Shown piece by piece: positions 14,572 through 22,565 of a stretch of 22,565 nt of DNA. Source of the DNA: Zetaproteobacteria bacterium (GTDB taxonomy: Bacteria > Pseudomonadota > Zetaproteobacteria > Mariprofundales > Mariprofundaceae); NCBI GenBank assembly GCA_021545665.1, contig JAJRTX010000179.1, positions 1 to 22,565 of the forward strand. Direction: 5' to 3'. The notes beneath the pieces are model-generated. The model was not told the DNA's origin, did not search any database, and saw only the letters and a program-made list of their open reading frames with translations. Numbering within the stretch: the stretch's first letter is position 1; the number at the start of each line of letters is the position of its first letter. The position numbers were made by a program, and so were the translations under genes.

Positions 14572-17223
14572 ATGTTTAACATTCTAACTAAATTCTTTGG
14601 CAGTCGAAATGACCGCATTCTTAAGGAACTCTGGCCTGTTGCAGAGCAGATTAACACTCTGGAAACCGACATGCAGGCTCTTTCCGATGAAGACTTGGCT
14701 GCAAAAACAGTTGAATTCCGCCAGCGGTTGGAAAACGGCGCCACACGGGATGAGTTACTGATTGAGGCTTTTGCCGTTGTGCGTGAAGCATCGGTTCGTG
14801 TACTTGGCTTGCGGCATTTTGATGTGCAGCTGGTCGGCGGTCTTATTCTGCATCAGGGTAAAATTGCCGAAATGAAAACAGGTGAGGGTAAAACCCTGAC
14901 TGCTACGCTGGCCATGTATCTGAATGCGCTACCTGGCAAGGGTGCGCATGTTGTCACCGTAAACGACTATCTGGCCAGCCGCGATGCTGAATATATGGGG
15001 CGGTTATATGGATTCCTTGGCCTTTCTACCGGTGTGATTGTGCATGGCATTTCCAATGATGAGCGCCGCGAAGCCTATGCTGCAGATATCACCTATGGCA
15101 CCAATAATGAGTTCGGTTTTGATTATCTGCGTGATAATATGGCTTTTTCCAAAGAAGATCTGGTTCAACGTGGTCATTATTACAGCATAGTCGATGAAGT
15201 GGATTCCATCCTGATTGATGAGGCGCGGACACCATTAATTATTTCAGGCCCAGCCGAGCAGGCTACCGAGCTATACAAACAGGCTGACAAACTGATTAAG
15301 CAACTGAATGAAGAAGATTACGAAAAGGATGAAAAGGACAAAGCTGTTTCCTACACAGAGATCGGCAATGATCATGTGGAGCAACTGTTCCGTGAGGATG
15401 GACTACTCACCGAAGGTACACTGTACGACCCGGAAAATGTTAATCTGATGCATGCAGCCACTCAGGCACTGCGCGCCAATACTCTGTTTACGCGGGAAGT
15501 GGATTACATTGTACGTGATGATGAAGTTGTTATTATTGATGAGTTTACCGGACGCATGATGCCGGGGCGCCGTTATTCAGATGGCCTGCATCAAGCTCTT
15601 GAGGCCAAGGAAGGGGCCACGGTTCAACCGGAAAACCAGACACTGGCTTCGATCACCTTTCAGAATTATTTCCGTATGTATGACAAACTGGCTGGCATGA
15701 CCGGTACAGCAGATACGGAAGCCGAAGAATTTCAGAAAATCTACAAACTGGAAGTAGTTATTGTTCCGACTAATCAGGACATGATCCGTGATGATGCGGC
15801 TGATACCATTTACCGGGATGGTGAAGATAAGTTCGAAGCTATTATTCATGATATAAAAGTGATTCATGAGACCACTGCTCCAATTCTTGTTGGCACTATG
15901 TCGATTGAGAAATCAGAATACCTGTCTGAGGAGATGAAAAAGTGCGGCATTAAACACGAAGTACTCAATGCCAAACACCACGAGCGGGAAGCAGAAATTG
16001 TTGCTCAGGCAGGGCGCAAGAATGCTGTTACCATCGCCACCAACATGGCCGGGCGTGGAACCGATATCATGCTTGGCGGCAACCCGGATATGCTGATTGC
16101 CCAACTACCAGCCAAACTCTCCGGCGATGAACGGGAAGTCAGGATTAAGGAAATTCATGAATCCTGTCAGGCTGAGCATATTGAAGTTGTTAAGGCAGGA
16201 GGCCTGCATATTCTGGGTACAGAGCGGCATGAATCCCGTCGTATCGATAATCAACTGCGTGGTCGTTCGGGGCGTCAGGGCGATCCAGGTATGACCCGTT
16301 TCTATCTGTCACTGGAAGATGATCTGATGCGCATTTTCGGTGGTGAAAAGATGCAGACCATGCTCGCCAAAATGGGTTTTGATAAAGGTGAAGCCATTGA
16401 ACACCCGTGGGTGACCAAAGCTATTGAGAATTCACAGAAAAAAGTCGAAGGCCGCAACTTTGATGTTCGTAAGCAACTGCTCGAATATGATGATGTGATG
16501 AACCAGCAGCGCGATGTTATTTATACCCAGCGTCGTGAGTTGCTGGAGGCTGAAGATGTGCATGATGTTATCGAAGACATGCAAAATGATTATGCAGCAC
16601 GACTGACTGATGAATTTCTTGATGGTCATATTGAGGGATGGCGTCTGGACGAAATGGCTGAGGAGTTAAAAGAGCGGCTGTCGGTTGAATCTGACCCCAG
16701 AGCCTGGCTGGAGCTTGATGATGTTGAGACGGCTGATGATATGACCGGAAAGATATGTGCAGCACTTCAAGCACATATGGATGCCAAGGTTGTACATACC
16801 GGCGAAGAGCAAATGCGCGGTTTTGAAAAATATCTTGTCCTGCAGATTTTCGATCACCATTGGAAAGAACATCTGCTGGCCATGGATCATTTGCGCCAGA
16901 GTGTGGGTCTCAGAGGCTATGCTCAGAAACAGCCGATTCAGGAATATAAACGTGAATCATTTGAGCTCTTTGAAAGCATGCTGGATAAGGTGCGTGAAGA
17001 AACCATGGTGGCTCTGCATCGTGTACAGATTGAACAACAGCAGGCGGAAGCTGAGCAGGCGCAAAAACAGGCAGCAGGGCCGGTAAATTACAGCCATGGG
17101 GAAGAGACCAAAGAAGAGGCGCAGCATACTTACAAACGTGAACAGCCCAAGGTTGGACGTAATGATCCATGTCCGTGCGGTTCGGGTAAGAAATACAAGC
17201 AGTGCCATGGAAAACGGAGCTAA
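14572..17223 (+). CDS. secA: Preprotein translocase ATPase SecA
   Basis: An 883-residue motor that drives secretory proteins through SecYEG at the inner membrane. Features in order are Walker [11 protein letters not shown] (101-110, K107), [13 protein letters not shown], Walker [17 protein letters not shown] (DEVD 208-211), and the second nucleotide-binding domain with [15 protein letters not shown] and [12 protein letters not shown]. The helical scaffold includes [20 protein letters not shown]. The C-terminal zinc motif C867-x-C869-x8-C878-H879 binds SecB. GGGAG at 14558-14562 precedes the ATG. The last codons overlap the argJ start by one base (TAATG). Length is normal and the frame is intact. 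Confidence 0.98.
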   Translation: MFNILTKFFGSRNDRILKELWPVAEQINTLETDMQALSDEDLAAKTVEFRQRLENGATRDELLIEAFAVVREASVRVLGLRHFDVQLVGGLILHQGKIAEMKTGEGKTLTATLAMYLNALPGKGAHVVTVNDYLASRDAEYMGRLYGFLGLSTGVIVHGISNDERREAYAADITYGTNNEFGFDYLRDNMAFSKEDLVQRGHYYSIVDEVDSILIDEARTPLIISGPAEQATELYKQADKLIKQLNEEDYEKDEKDKAVSYTEIGNDHVEQLFREDGLLTEGTLYDPENVNLMHAATQALRANTLFTREVDYIVRDDEVVIIDEFTGRMMPGRRYSDGLHQALEAKEGATVQPENQTLASITFQNYFRMYDKLAGMTGTADTEAEEFQKIYKLEVVIVPTNQDMIRDDAADTIYRDGEDKFEAIIHDIKVIHETTAPILVGTMSIEKSEYLSEEMKKCGIKHEVLNAKHHEREAEIVAQAGRKNAVTIATNMAGRGTDIMLGGNPDMLIAQLPAKLSGDEREVRIKEIHESCQAEHIEVVKAGGLHILGTERHESRRIDNQLRGRSGRQGDPGMTRFYLSLEDDLMRIFGGEKMQTMLAKMGFDKGEAIEHPWVTKAIENSQKKVEGRNFDVRKQLLEYDDVMNQQRDVIYTQRRELLEAEDVHDVIEDMQNDYAARLTDEFLDGHIEGWRLDEMAEELKERLSVESDPRAWLELDDVETADDMTGKICAALQAHMDAKVVHTGEEQMRGFEKYLVLQIFDHHWKEHLLAMDHLRQSVGLRGYAQKQPIQEYKRESFELFESMLDKVREETMVALHRVQIEQQQAEAEQAQKQAAGPVNYSHGEETKEEAQHTYKREQPKVGRNDPCPCGSGKKYKQCHGKRS

Positions 17224-18434
17224 TGTCGGTTAACCCGCCAAAGTTGAGCCCGCCTTTACCGGTGCCCGGGTTCCGGATTGGCACAGCCTCATGCGGCGTT
17301 AAATCTCCTGACCTGAAAGGGAAGCGCACCGATCTGACCATTATAATCGCCGATATCGATTGTCATGCAGCAGGAGCTTTTACCCAGAACCGATTCCGTG
17401 CTGCCTGTGTTGATCTGGGAGAGCAGGCTATTGCTGAACGCGGTGCAGCCATTCGCGGTATTATTGCCAACAGCGGCAATGCAAATGCCGGTACCGGCAT
17501 CAAGGAAGAAGCCTGGGCACGTGCCATGATTGAAAGCGCTTCAGCCGCCGCCGGCATCAATCCTGATTTTATACTGTCCGCCTCCACTGGTGTGATTGGC
17601 ACGCCTTTTCCTATCGAACGCATTCGGGCCAGCATGTCCGAAGCTGTTGAAACTCTGGCCGATGATGATTGGAAGGGTGCAGCAGAAGCCATTCGCACGA
17701 CAGACACATTTGCCAAATGGGCATCAAGAACTGTGGGTGAATATACCATCACCGGTATTGCCAAGGGCAGCGGCATGATTCACCCGAACATGGCAACTAT
17801 GCTGAGTTTTATTGCCACCGATGCGCCACTCACGCAGGCACAGTTGCAAACCATTCTGAGTGCCGCCGTCAGCCAGTCGTTCAATTCCATTAGTGTCGAT
17901 GGTGACACCTCGACCAATGATACCGTATATTTATTGTCGTCCGGGCTAAGGCTTGGCCACAATCAGCTTGAAGATACAACCGAGTTTACAGTTGCATTAA
18001 CGAGTCTGTGTATTGAGCTGGCACAGATGATTGTGCGTGATGGTGAAGGCGTTTCAAAATTTGTCACCATTCGCATCAATGGCGCAGCAACGGTTGATCA
18101 GGCCCGCCGTGTTGGACGCAGCATTGCCGTTTCACCACTGGTGAAAACAGCCTTTGCCGGATCAGATGCCAACTGGGGACGTATCTTAATGGCTGCGGGC
18201 AACGGCGATATCGATTTTGATCCGAACCGGATATCCCTCAAAGCGGATGACATCATGATGCTTGAAGGTGGCGAGTTGCACCCGGATTACCGTGATGAAG
18301 ACGGTATGGCTGTGTTTGCCCAGGATGAATTCACAATTGCACTGAATCTGGGCATGGGAGATGCTGAAGCCGCCGTCTGGACCGGTGACCTGACCCACGA
18401 GTATATCACCATCAATGCGGAATACAGAACCTGA
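17223..18434 (+). CDS. argJ: Bifunctional glutamate N-acetyltransferase / ornithine acetyltransferase
   Basis: A 403-residue arginine biosynthesis enzyme that transfers acetyl from N-acetylornithine to glutamate; bifunctional forms also use acetyl-CoA. The proenzyme cleaves itself before T192 in GSGMIHPNMATMLSF, and that threonine becomes the nucleophile. Other signatures are ANSGNANAGTG, SASTGVIGTPFP, SVDGDTSTNDT and GSDANWGRI. I chose the ATG at 17223, which overlaps the secA stop by one base and has GGAG just before it. An in-frame ATG at 17202 inside secA would add seven residues. The 3' end overlaps the Nudix gene by 20 bases, so secA, argJ and the Nudix gene are probably one transcript. 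Confidence 0.95.
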   Translation: MSVNPPKLSPPLPVPGFRIGTASCGVKSPDLKGKRTDLTIIIADIDCHAAGAFTQNRFRAACVDLGEQAIAERGAAIRGIIANSGNANAGTGIKEEAWARAMIESASAAAGINPDFILSASTGVIGTPFPIERIRASMSEAVETLADDDWKGAAEAIRTTDTFAKWASRTVGEYTITGIAKGSGMIHPNMATMLSFIATDAPLTQAQLQTILSAAVSQSFNSISVDGDTSTNDTVYLLSSGLRLGHNQLEDTTEFTVALTSLCIELAQMIVRDGEGVSKFVTIRINGAATVDQARRVGRSIAVSPLVKTAFAGSDANWGRILMAAGNGDIDFDPNRISLKADDIMMLEGGELHPDYRDEDGMAVFAQDEFTIALNLGMGDAEAAVWTGDLTHEYITINAEYRT

Positions 18435-18831
18435 TTCAACTCAGACCATTGCTCTTGTCGCACCCATGAACAGTAATGGGCATGTGTTGTTGCTCAAAAG
18501 AAATAAGGATCAACACTGTGCCGGACTATGGTCGTTTCCCGGCGGCAAATTCAAAGCCGGAGAAAAACCGGAAACCGCAGCAAAGCGGGAACTCAAAGAA
18601 GAAACAGGCCTCATCGGTTCAGACTGGAAATATATGGGCACACATAGCTTTGAATACCCTGATCGTCAACTGCGTTTCTTTCTGTTTGCCTGCGTGTGTG
18701 ACTCAGCTACAGTAATGGAAACAGAGTCTTCTTATATCTGGGTTAAGGACAGCGAATTGACTGATTATCCAATGCCTGGAGCCAACAGAGAACTGATCAG
18801 AATGCTGAAGATGGAGGTTGGGATTGAGTAG
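18415..18831 (+). CDS. Nudix hydrolase, MutT-like (8-oxo-dGTP diphosphatase type)
   Basis: A 138-residue single-domain Nudix enzyme. The Nudix box at 44-66 is complete: G44, E50, R58-E59-L60 and E62-E63 followed by G65, which bind the metal and water. The preceding LWSFPGGK is typical of MutT-like proteins that remove oxidised nucleotides such as 8-oxo-dGTP. Its start overlaps argJ by 20 bases, with no separate ribosome site, so translation is probably coupled. A mutT next to secA is also the arrangement in enterobacteria, which supports the MutT role. The exact substrate is not proven by sequence. Confidence 0.9.
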   Translation: MRNTEPDSTQTIALVAPMNSNGHVLLLKRNKDQHCAGLWSFPGGKFKAGEKPETAAKRELKEETGLIGSDWKYMGTHSFEYPDRQLRFFLFACVCDSATVMETESSYIWVKDSELTDYPMPGANRELIRMLKMEVGIE

Positions 18832-18910
18832 TAACATGAAACGATTGATTCAGTCATTTGTGCTATTTGAATCTGGGCTGGGTTCAAGTGTTTTGCGGAT
18901 GGTCAAATAT

Positions 18911-19516
18911 CTATGCCCAGTAGTTTGATTTCGACTTCACTTCATCAGTAAGTATCTGCCACTTATACTGCTCTATTGCAACCTGTGTCCTTGATGAATC
19001 TGCCGCTGGCAGCACTGTAGTTTGACCAGAAGACGCTATTTCCCACTTCAATGATTCGCTGACCACCACTTTCTGATCTATAGCATGCTGTATTTTGCCT
19101 GCCTGCTGTCTGGTTGCCGGAGACACCTGCTGAGGTTTCGCTGCTGCCATTACATGTTCACCGATGTCCTTGCCCGTTATTGCATCGACAAAGACATTGG
19201 CTACAGCAGAAGCCAGACCCGAAATAAGGCTGCCAAAAATGCCGCTGTAAAAGATATCCCCGGCAATTCGGGAGGCGTAACCCATTTCATCACCTGTTAG
19301 TTTCCGATAAATGGTTGAGATAATGGGGATGTGCTGCAAGGGATTAATGGCATCAACAATATCCCGGAAACTGAATGATCCTGTTTCCCAGATGTCCGAC
19401 GGCTTTTGTACTTCCGCTTTCATTGGTTGTATTGTTACTACTTCAGCCTGCGGTCTTGGTGCAGGCACCATTTTGGCAGAGGCAATCAGCGAGGAGAAAT
19501 GTGATGTGACTTGCAT
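18911..19516 (-). CDS. Conserved-looking hypothetical protein with Gly/Ala-rich helical segment
   Basis: A 201-residue protein without a function I recognise. A central block, FRDIVDAINPLQHIPIISTI followed by YRKLTGDEMGYASRIAGDIF, then a Gly/Ala/Ser-rich hydrophobic stretch (SGIFGSLISGLASAVANVFV) and DAITGKDIGEHV, looks like a conserved core I associate with uncharacterised proteobacterial proteins. The hydrophobic part could be a membrane-associated helical hairpin. The N- and C-terminal regions are Ser/Gln/Lys-rich and of low conservation type. The start is uncertain: ATG at 19516 is used here. A TTG at 19567 would add 17 residues but has no ribosome site and would collide with a possible small plus-strand ORF. 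Transcribed toward the Nudix gene; no partner is evident. Confidence 0.6.
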   Translation of the reverse strand: MQVTSHFSSLIASAKMVPAPRPQAEVVTIQPMKAEVQKPSDIWETGSFSFRDIVDAINPLQHIPIISTIYRKLTGDEMGYASRIAGDIFYSGIFGSLISGLASAVANVFVDAITGKDIGEHVMAAAKPQQVSPATRQQAGKIQHAIDQKVVVSESLKWEIASSGQTTVLPAADSSRTQVAIEQYKWQILTDEVKSKSNYWA

Positions 19517-19557
19517 ACCCTGTACCTGAGCAAGGAAGAGACCAGAAGGAAAATCAT

Positions 19558-19668
19558 GTGATTTCAATAGGTTATTTTTTTAAAGGTAGGATTACAGGAA
19601 ATTATTACCTGTTAGCAGGCATATTATTCCTGGTGCTTGGCTTCCATCTGGCGGAACCTGAATTCTGA
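19558..19668 (+). CDS. Possible 36-residue single-span membrane protein
   Basis: A short frame with GTG start at 19558, preceded by AAGGA at 19546-19550, ending at TGA 19666-19668. The product has a basic N-terminus (K and R around residues 9-11) and one clear hydrophobic helix (YYLLAGILFLVLGFHLA), then a short tail ending AEPEF. The ribosome site and single-helix layout favour a real small protein. The length and lack of a known family do not allow certainty. It is divergent from the hypothetical gene and 279 bp before nuoA. Confidence 0.35.
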   Translation: MISIGYFFKGRITGNYYLLAGILFLVLGFHLAEPEF

Positions 19669-19947
19669 GTGCTGCGATAATGATGCAGTATCAGAGCCAG
19701 GGCCTGAACATAAACAGATGGAGTAAATACCTTTGGCGCTACTTGGTGTGGGAAGATAACAATTTACCTCATCTGATAGCTGCACAAAACTTCGCCCAGA
19801 AGAACAAGCCCTGCATGTGCAGTCAGGCTCTCTTCCGTTGCTGATAGAAAGGCTTCGGCTTGACCGCTTATGGTACTGGTGTTAGCAACCTCACCTGTTT
19901 TCGTGCGTTGATTCAGGGGACTTTTAATAGCTTGGCAGGAGGGGTTC
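19669..19947. other. Region upstream of nuoA without a supported gene
   Basis: Holds the presumed complex I promoter. The best candidate is TTGACC at 19860-19865 with a weak -10 (TTAGCA, 19882-19887), which would leave a leader of about 50 bases. A short palindrome, CTGCA-TG-TGCAG, lies at 19811-19822. The leader ends in a very good ribosome site, AGGAGG at 19937-19942. Confidence 0.35.
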
Positions 19948-20319
19948 ATGGGTGCGGCTTATCTCGCGAATGAATATTTGCCGATTATTATCTTTATTGT
20001 GATCGCCTTGGTTATGGGTGTAATGCCCCTTGTGATGACCATGATGCTGGCTGAACAGAAACCTGACGCTGAAAAACTGTCTGCTTATGAGTGTGGTTTT
20101 GAGGCATTTGAAGATTCACGTATGCAGTTCGACGTGCGTTTTTATCTGATCGCAATTTTGTTTGTCATATTTGACCTTGAAAGTGCATTTTTATTCCCCT
20201 GGGCCATTGTGCTGGATAAAATTGGCTTTTTCGGCTTTATCGAAATGGTATTGTTTCTGGTGATTCTACTGGTTGGATACATTTATGCCTGGAAGAAAGG
20301 GGCCTTGCAATGGGAATAG
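19948..20319 (+). CDS. nuoA: NADH-quinone oxidoreductase subunit A
   Basis: A 123-residue membrane subunit of complex I with three transmembrane helices (about 10-35, 65-85, 92-113). The loop signature is [20 protein letters not shown] followed by [11 protein letters not shown], diagnostic for NuoA/ND3. AGGAGGGG five bases or fewer before the ATG gives a strong translation start. First gene of the nuo operon; it overlaps nuoB by ten bases. Confidence 0.97.
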   Translation: MGAAYLANEYLPIIIFIVIALVMGVMPLVMTMMLAEQKPDAEKLSAYECGFEAFEDSRMQFDVRFYLIAILFVIFDLESAFLFPWAIVLDKIGFFGFIEMVLFLVILLVGYIYAWKKGALQWE

Positions 20320-20786
20320 AAGGCATACTTGAAAAAGGTTTTATTACCACCACTGCCGACAAATTGATCAATGGCGCCCGTGCCGGATCATTGTGGCCAA
20401 TGACCTTTGGTTTGGCCTGTTGTGCGGTTGAAATGATGCATGCTGGCGCTTCGCGTTATGATCTGGATCGCTTTGGCATTGTCTTCCGTCCCAGTCCGCG
20501 TCAGTCTGATGTGATGGTGGTGGCAGGCACGCTGTGCAACAAAATGGCGCCGGCGCTGCGTAAGGTTTATGATCAGATGTCCGAGCCGCGCTGGGTGATT
20601 TCCATGGGCAGTTGCGCCAATGGTGGTGGTTATTATCATTATTCCTATTCGGTCACGCGTGGCTGTGATCGCATTGTGCCGGTAGATATTTATGTGCCGG
20701 GCTGTCCTCCGACAGCCGAAGCCCTGTTGTATGGATTTATCCAGTTGCAGGAAAAAATCAAACGTACAAATACCATTGCCCGGTAG
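20310..20786 (+). CDS. nuoB: NADH-quinone oxidoreductase subunit B
   Basis: A 158-residue peripheral-arm subunit that holds cluster N2, the last iron-sulphur centre before quinone. All four cysteine ligands are present: C37 and C38 in [12 protein letters not shown]102 in [10 protein letters not shown], and C132 in [12 protein letters not shown]. The start overlaps nuoA and has AAAGGGG before it. Length is that of the short NuoB form. Confidence 0.98.
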   Translation: MGIEGILEKGFITTTADKLINGARAGSLWPMTFGLACCAVEMMHAGASRYDLDRFGIVFRPSPRQSDVMVVAGTLCNKMAPALRKVYDQMSEPRWVISMGSCANGGGYYHYSYSVTRGCDRIVPVDIYVPGCPPTAEALLYGFIQLQEKIKRTNTIAR

Positions 20787-20792
20787 GTTCAG

Positions 20793-21410
20793 ATGACAGA
20801 AAAAAAACTACAGGACGATATTGGTGTTTCAGCTGTGGATGAGGCTCCATCTGAGATCGCAGGCCTGCGTGAGAAATTTGGCGATCAGGTGTTGTCAGCC
20901 GAAATGGGACTGGATTGCATGACTGTGAAGCTGGAACGTGATGTGATTGTTGATGCATGTCATTATTTAAAAAACTCCCACGGTTTTGAGCAGATGGTGG
21001 ATCTCTGTGGTGTTGATTTGCTGGAATATCCTGGCTGGAGCGCTGAAACCCCGCGTTTTGAGGTTGTTTATCATCTGCTGTCGATTTCAGAAAACAAACG
21101 CATTCGCCTTAAGATCGGCGCTGATGAACGTGATCTGGTTGGCTCGGTGACTGAGGTCTGGTCGTCAGCCAACTGGTATGAGCGTGAAGCTTTTGATATG
21201 TACGGTATAATATTTAATCATCATCCTGATTTGCGCCGTCTGTTGACTGACTATGGTTTTGAAGGTTATCCGCTGCGCAAGGACTTCCCTGTGCAGGGGC
21301 GGGTGGAGATGTTCTTTGATGAGGCGCAGTGGCGCTGCGTCTATCGACCAAACCAACTGGAGGAACGCAATCTGATTGAGCGCACCTGGCCGGGGGTTGA
21401 CCGTGGCTGA
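20793..21410 (+). CDS. nuoC: NADH-quinone oxidoreductase subunit C
   Basis: A 205-residue peripheral-arm subunit corresponding to the 30-kDa subunit of mitochondrial complex I. The family signature is in the C-terminal half: [20 protein letters not shown] then [19 protein letters not shown]. It begins six bases after nuoB and overlaps nuoD by eight bases. In E. coli nuoC and nuoD are fused; here they are separate, the more common proteobacterial form. Confidence 0.96.
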   Translation: MTEKKLQDDIGVSAVDEAPSEIAGLREKFGDQVLSAEMGLDCMTVKLERDVIVDACHYLKNSHGFEQMVDLCGVDLLEYPGWSAETPRFEVVYHLLSISENKRIRLKIGADERDLVGSVTEVWSSANWYEREAFDMYGIIFNHHPDLRRLLTDYGFEGYPLRKDFPVQGRVEMFFDEAQWRCVYRPNQLEERNLIERTWPGVDRG

Positions 21411-22565
21411 GATTAAAAACTACACCATTAACTTCGGTCCGCAGCATCCTGCCGCGCATGGCGTATTGCGCTTTGTACTGGAGCTGGACGGGGAAGTGAT
21501 TGAACGGGCGGATGCACATATCGGTCTGTTGCACCGGGGCACGGAAAAGCTGTTTGAACGTAAGACCTATTTGCAGAACGTGCCTTATTTTGACCGTTTT
21601 GATTATGTCTCCATGATGGCCAATGAACATGCTTATGCGCTGGGCGTGGAGAAGCTGCTCGGTATAGAAGCGCCAGAGCGGGCGCAATATATCCGGGTCA
21701 TGTTTGCTGAAATTACACGCATTTTGAATCACTGCATGTGGTTGGGCGCGGTGGCGCTTGATCTTGGTGCCATGACGGTATTCCTGTACTGCTTCCGTGA
21801 ACGAGAAGATCTGTTTGATTTCTATGAAGCGGTGAGTGGTGCGCGTATGCACGCAGCTTATTTCCGTCCAGGTGGCGTGACCAAGGATTTACCGGATGGA
21901 TTGCTGGAAAGAATTCAGGCCTTTACCGATAAATTCCCATCTTTAATTGATGAATATGAAACGTTGCTGACTGAAAACCGTATATGGAAACAGCGCAATG
22001 TGGATATTGCCGTGGTGGATAGAGAAATGGCGCTTGATCACGGTTTTTCCGGGCCCATGGTGCGCGGCTCCGGTATCGAGTGGGATTTGCGTAAAACCCA
22101 GCCTTATGATGCCTATGATAAAATGGATTTTGAGATTCCGGTGTGTGATTCCGGCGACTGTTATGATCGTTATCTGGTGCGCGTTGAAGAGATGCGTCAG
22201 TCCAATTCTATCATCCAGCAATGTATAAAATGGTTATCCGCCAATGAAGGGCCGGTGAAGGTGGATGACCATAAGCTGACCAATCCGCGTCGGAGTGAGA
22301 TGAAAGAGAGTATGGAAGCTCTGATCCATCATTTTAAATATTTCCAGGAGGGCTTCCATGTTCCAGCCGGTGAGGTGTACGCAGCGGTTGAACATCCGAA
22401 GGGGGAATTCGGAGTATATATTATTTCTGATGGCTCCAATAAACCTTACCGAATGAAAGTAAGATCGCCTGGCTTTGCTCATCTTGCAGCGCTTGATCAT
22501 ATGTGTCGGGGCCACATGATTGCCGATGTGCTGGCGATTCTGAGTACGCAGGATATTGTATTCGG
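21403..22565 (+). CDS. nuoD: NADH-quinone oxidoreductase subunit D (3' end outside window)
   Basis: An open frame of 387 codons running to the window edge without a stop. It encodes the 49-kDa-type subunit that forms the quinone site with NuoB. It begins with GTG at 21403 ([20 protein letters not shown], first residue Met in practice), after GGGGG at 21392-21396 and inside the end of nuoC. Other signatures are [47 protein letters not shown], and near the edge [10 protein letters not shown] and the beginning of the conserved C-terminus (STQDIVFG). Only a handful of residues seem to be missing. Confidence 0.96.
   Translation, partial: MAEIKNYTINFGPQHPAAHGVLRFVLELDGEVIERADAHIGLLHRGTEKLFERKTYLQNVPYFDRFDYVSMMANEHAYALGVEKLLGIEAPERAQYIRVMFAEITRILNHCMWLGAVALDLGAMTVFLYCFREREDLFDFYEAVSGARMHAAYFRPGGVTKDLPDGLLERIQAFTDKFPSLIDEYETLLTENRIWKQRNVDIAVVDREMALDHGFSGPMVRGSGIEWDLRKTQPYDAYDKMDFEIPVCDSGDCYDRYLVRVEEMRQSNSIIQQCIKWLSANEGPVKVDDHKLTNPRRSEMKESMEALIHHFKYFQEGFHVPAGEVYAAVEHPKGEFGVYIISDGSNKPYRMKVRSPGFAHLAALDHMCRGHMIADVLAILSTQDIVF

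Noticed and set aside
19764..19949. A 61-codon minus-strand frame upstream of nuoA
   Set aside because: It begins on the antisense of the nuoA ribosome site, has no ribosome site of its own and no protein character.
21214..21852. A 212-codon minus-strand frame across nuoC/nuoD
   Set aside because: It is antisense to two clearly conserved complex I genes and has no recognisable protein features.

Overview
The window reads as ordinary proteobacterial chromosome with several interesting scars. Separate nuoC and nuoD, a plant-type glutamate-cysteine ligase, secA followed by argJ and a mutT-like gene, and a two-subunit glycine decarboxylase fit a deep-branching or gamma-like proteobacterium. A Zetaproteobacterium (Mariprofundus-like) is my best guess, but it rests on gene content alone.

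Layout. 1-104: the last codons of an IS630-type transposase. 118-1431: a Crp/Fnr-family regulator (minus) diverging from a bacteriohemerythrin (plus). Three FNR/DNR-like boxes lie in the 192-bp space between them. 1590-2933: gshA. 3057-8497: folD-gcvT-gcvH-gcvPA-gcvPB, a one-carbon operon in which glycine cleavage makes methylene-tetrahydrofolate and FolD interconverts it with formyl-tetrahydrofolate; gcvH sits between two copies of one interspersed repeat. 8511-10141 (minus): an FAD-dependent protoporphyrinogen-oxidase-like protein overlapping a small putative lipoprotein. 10504-13023: a membrane hybrid histidine kinase cut by an in-frame stop codon. 13081-14406: a class I/II aminotransferase carrying an in-frame palindromic insertion. 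14572-18831: secA, argJ and a Nudix hydrolase, overlapping or abutting. 18911-19516 (minus): a conserved-looking protein of unknown function. 19948 to the right edge: nuoA, nuoB, nuoC and the start of nuoD (complex I).

The most interesting part is 10.2-13.9 kb. (i) The aminotransferase gene contains a roughly 151-bp imperfect palindrome, symmetric about position 13803. It adds about 51 codons without breaking the frame and lies between intact active-site residues, much like the protein-coding palindromic elements known from Rickettsia. (ii) A degraded copy of the start of this same gene (10201-10286) lies on the other side of the kinase gene, so the kinase block is bracketed by a long direct repeat. 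(iii) The kinase itself looks decayed, with an in-frame TAA and probably a lost start codon. Together these suggest a locus shaped by insertion or duplication followed by decay. I saw no CRISPR array, rRNA, tRNA or recognisable defence system.
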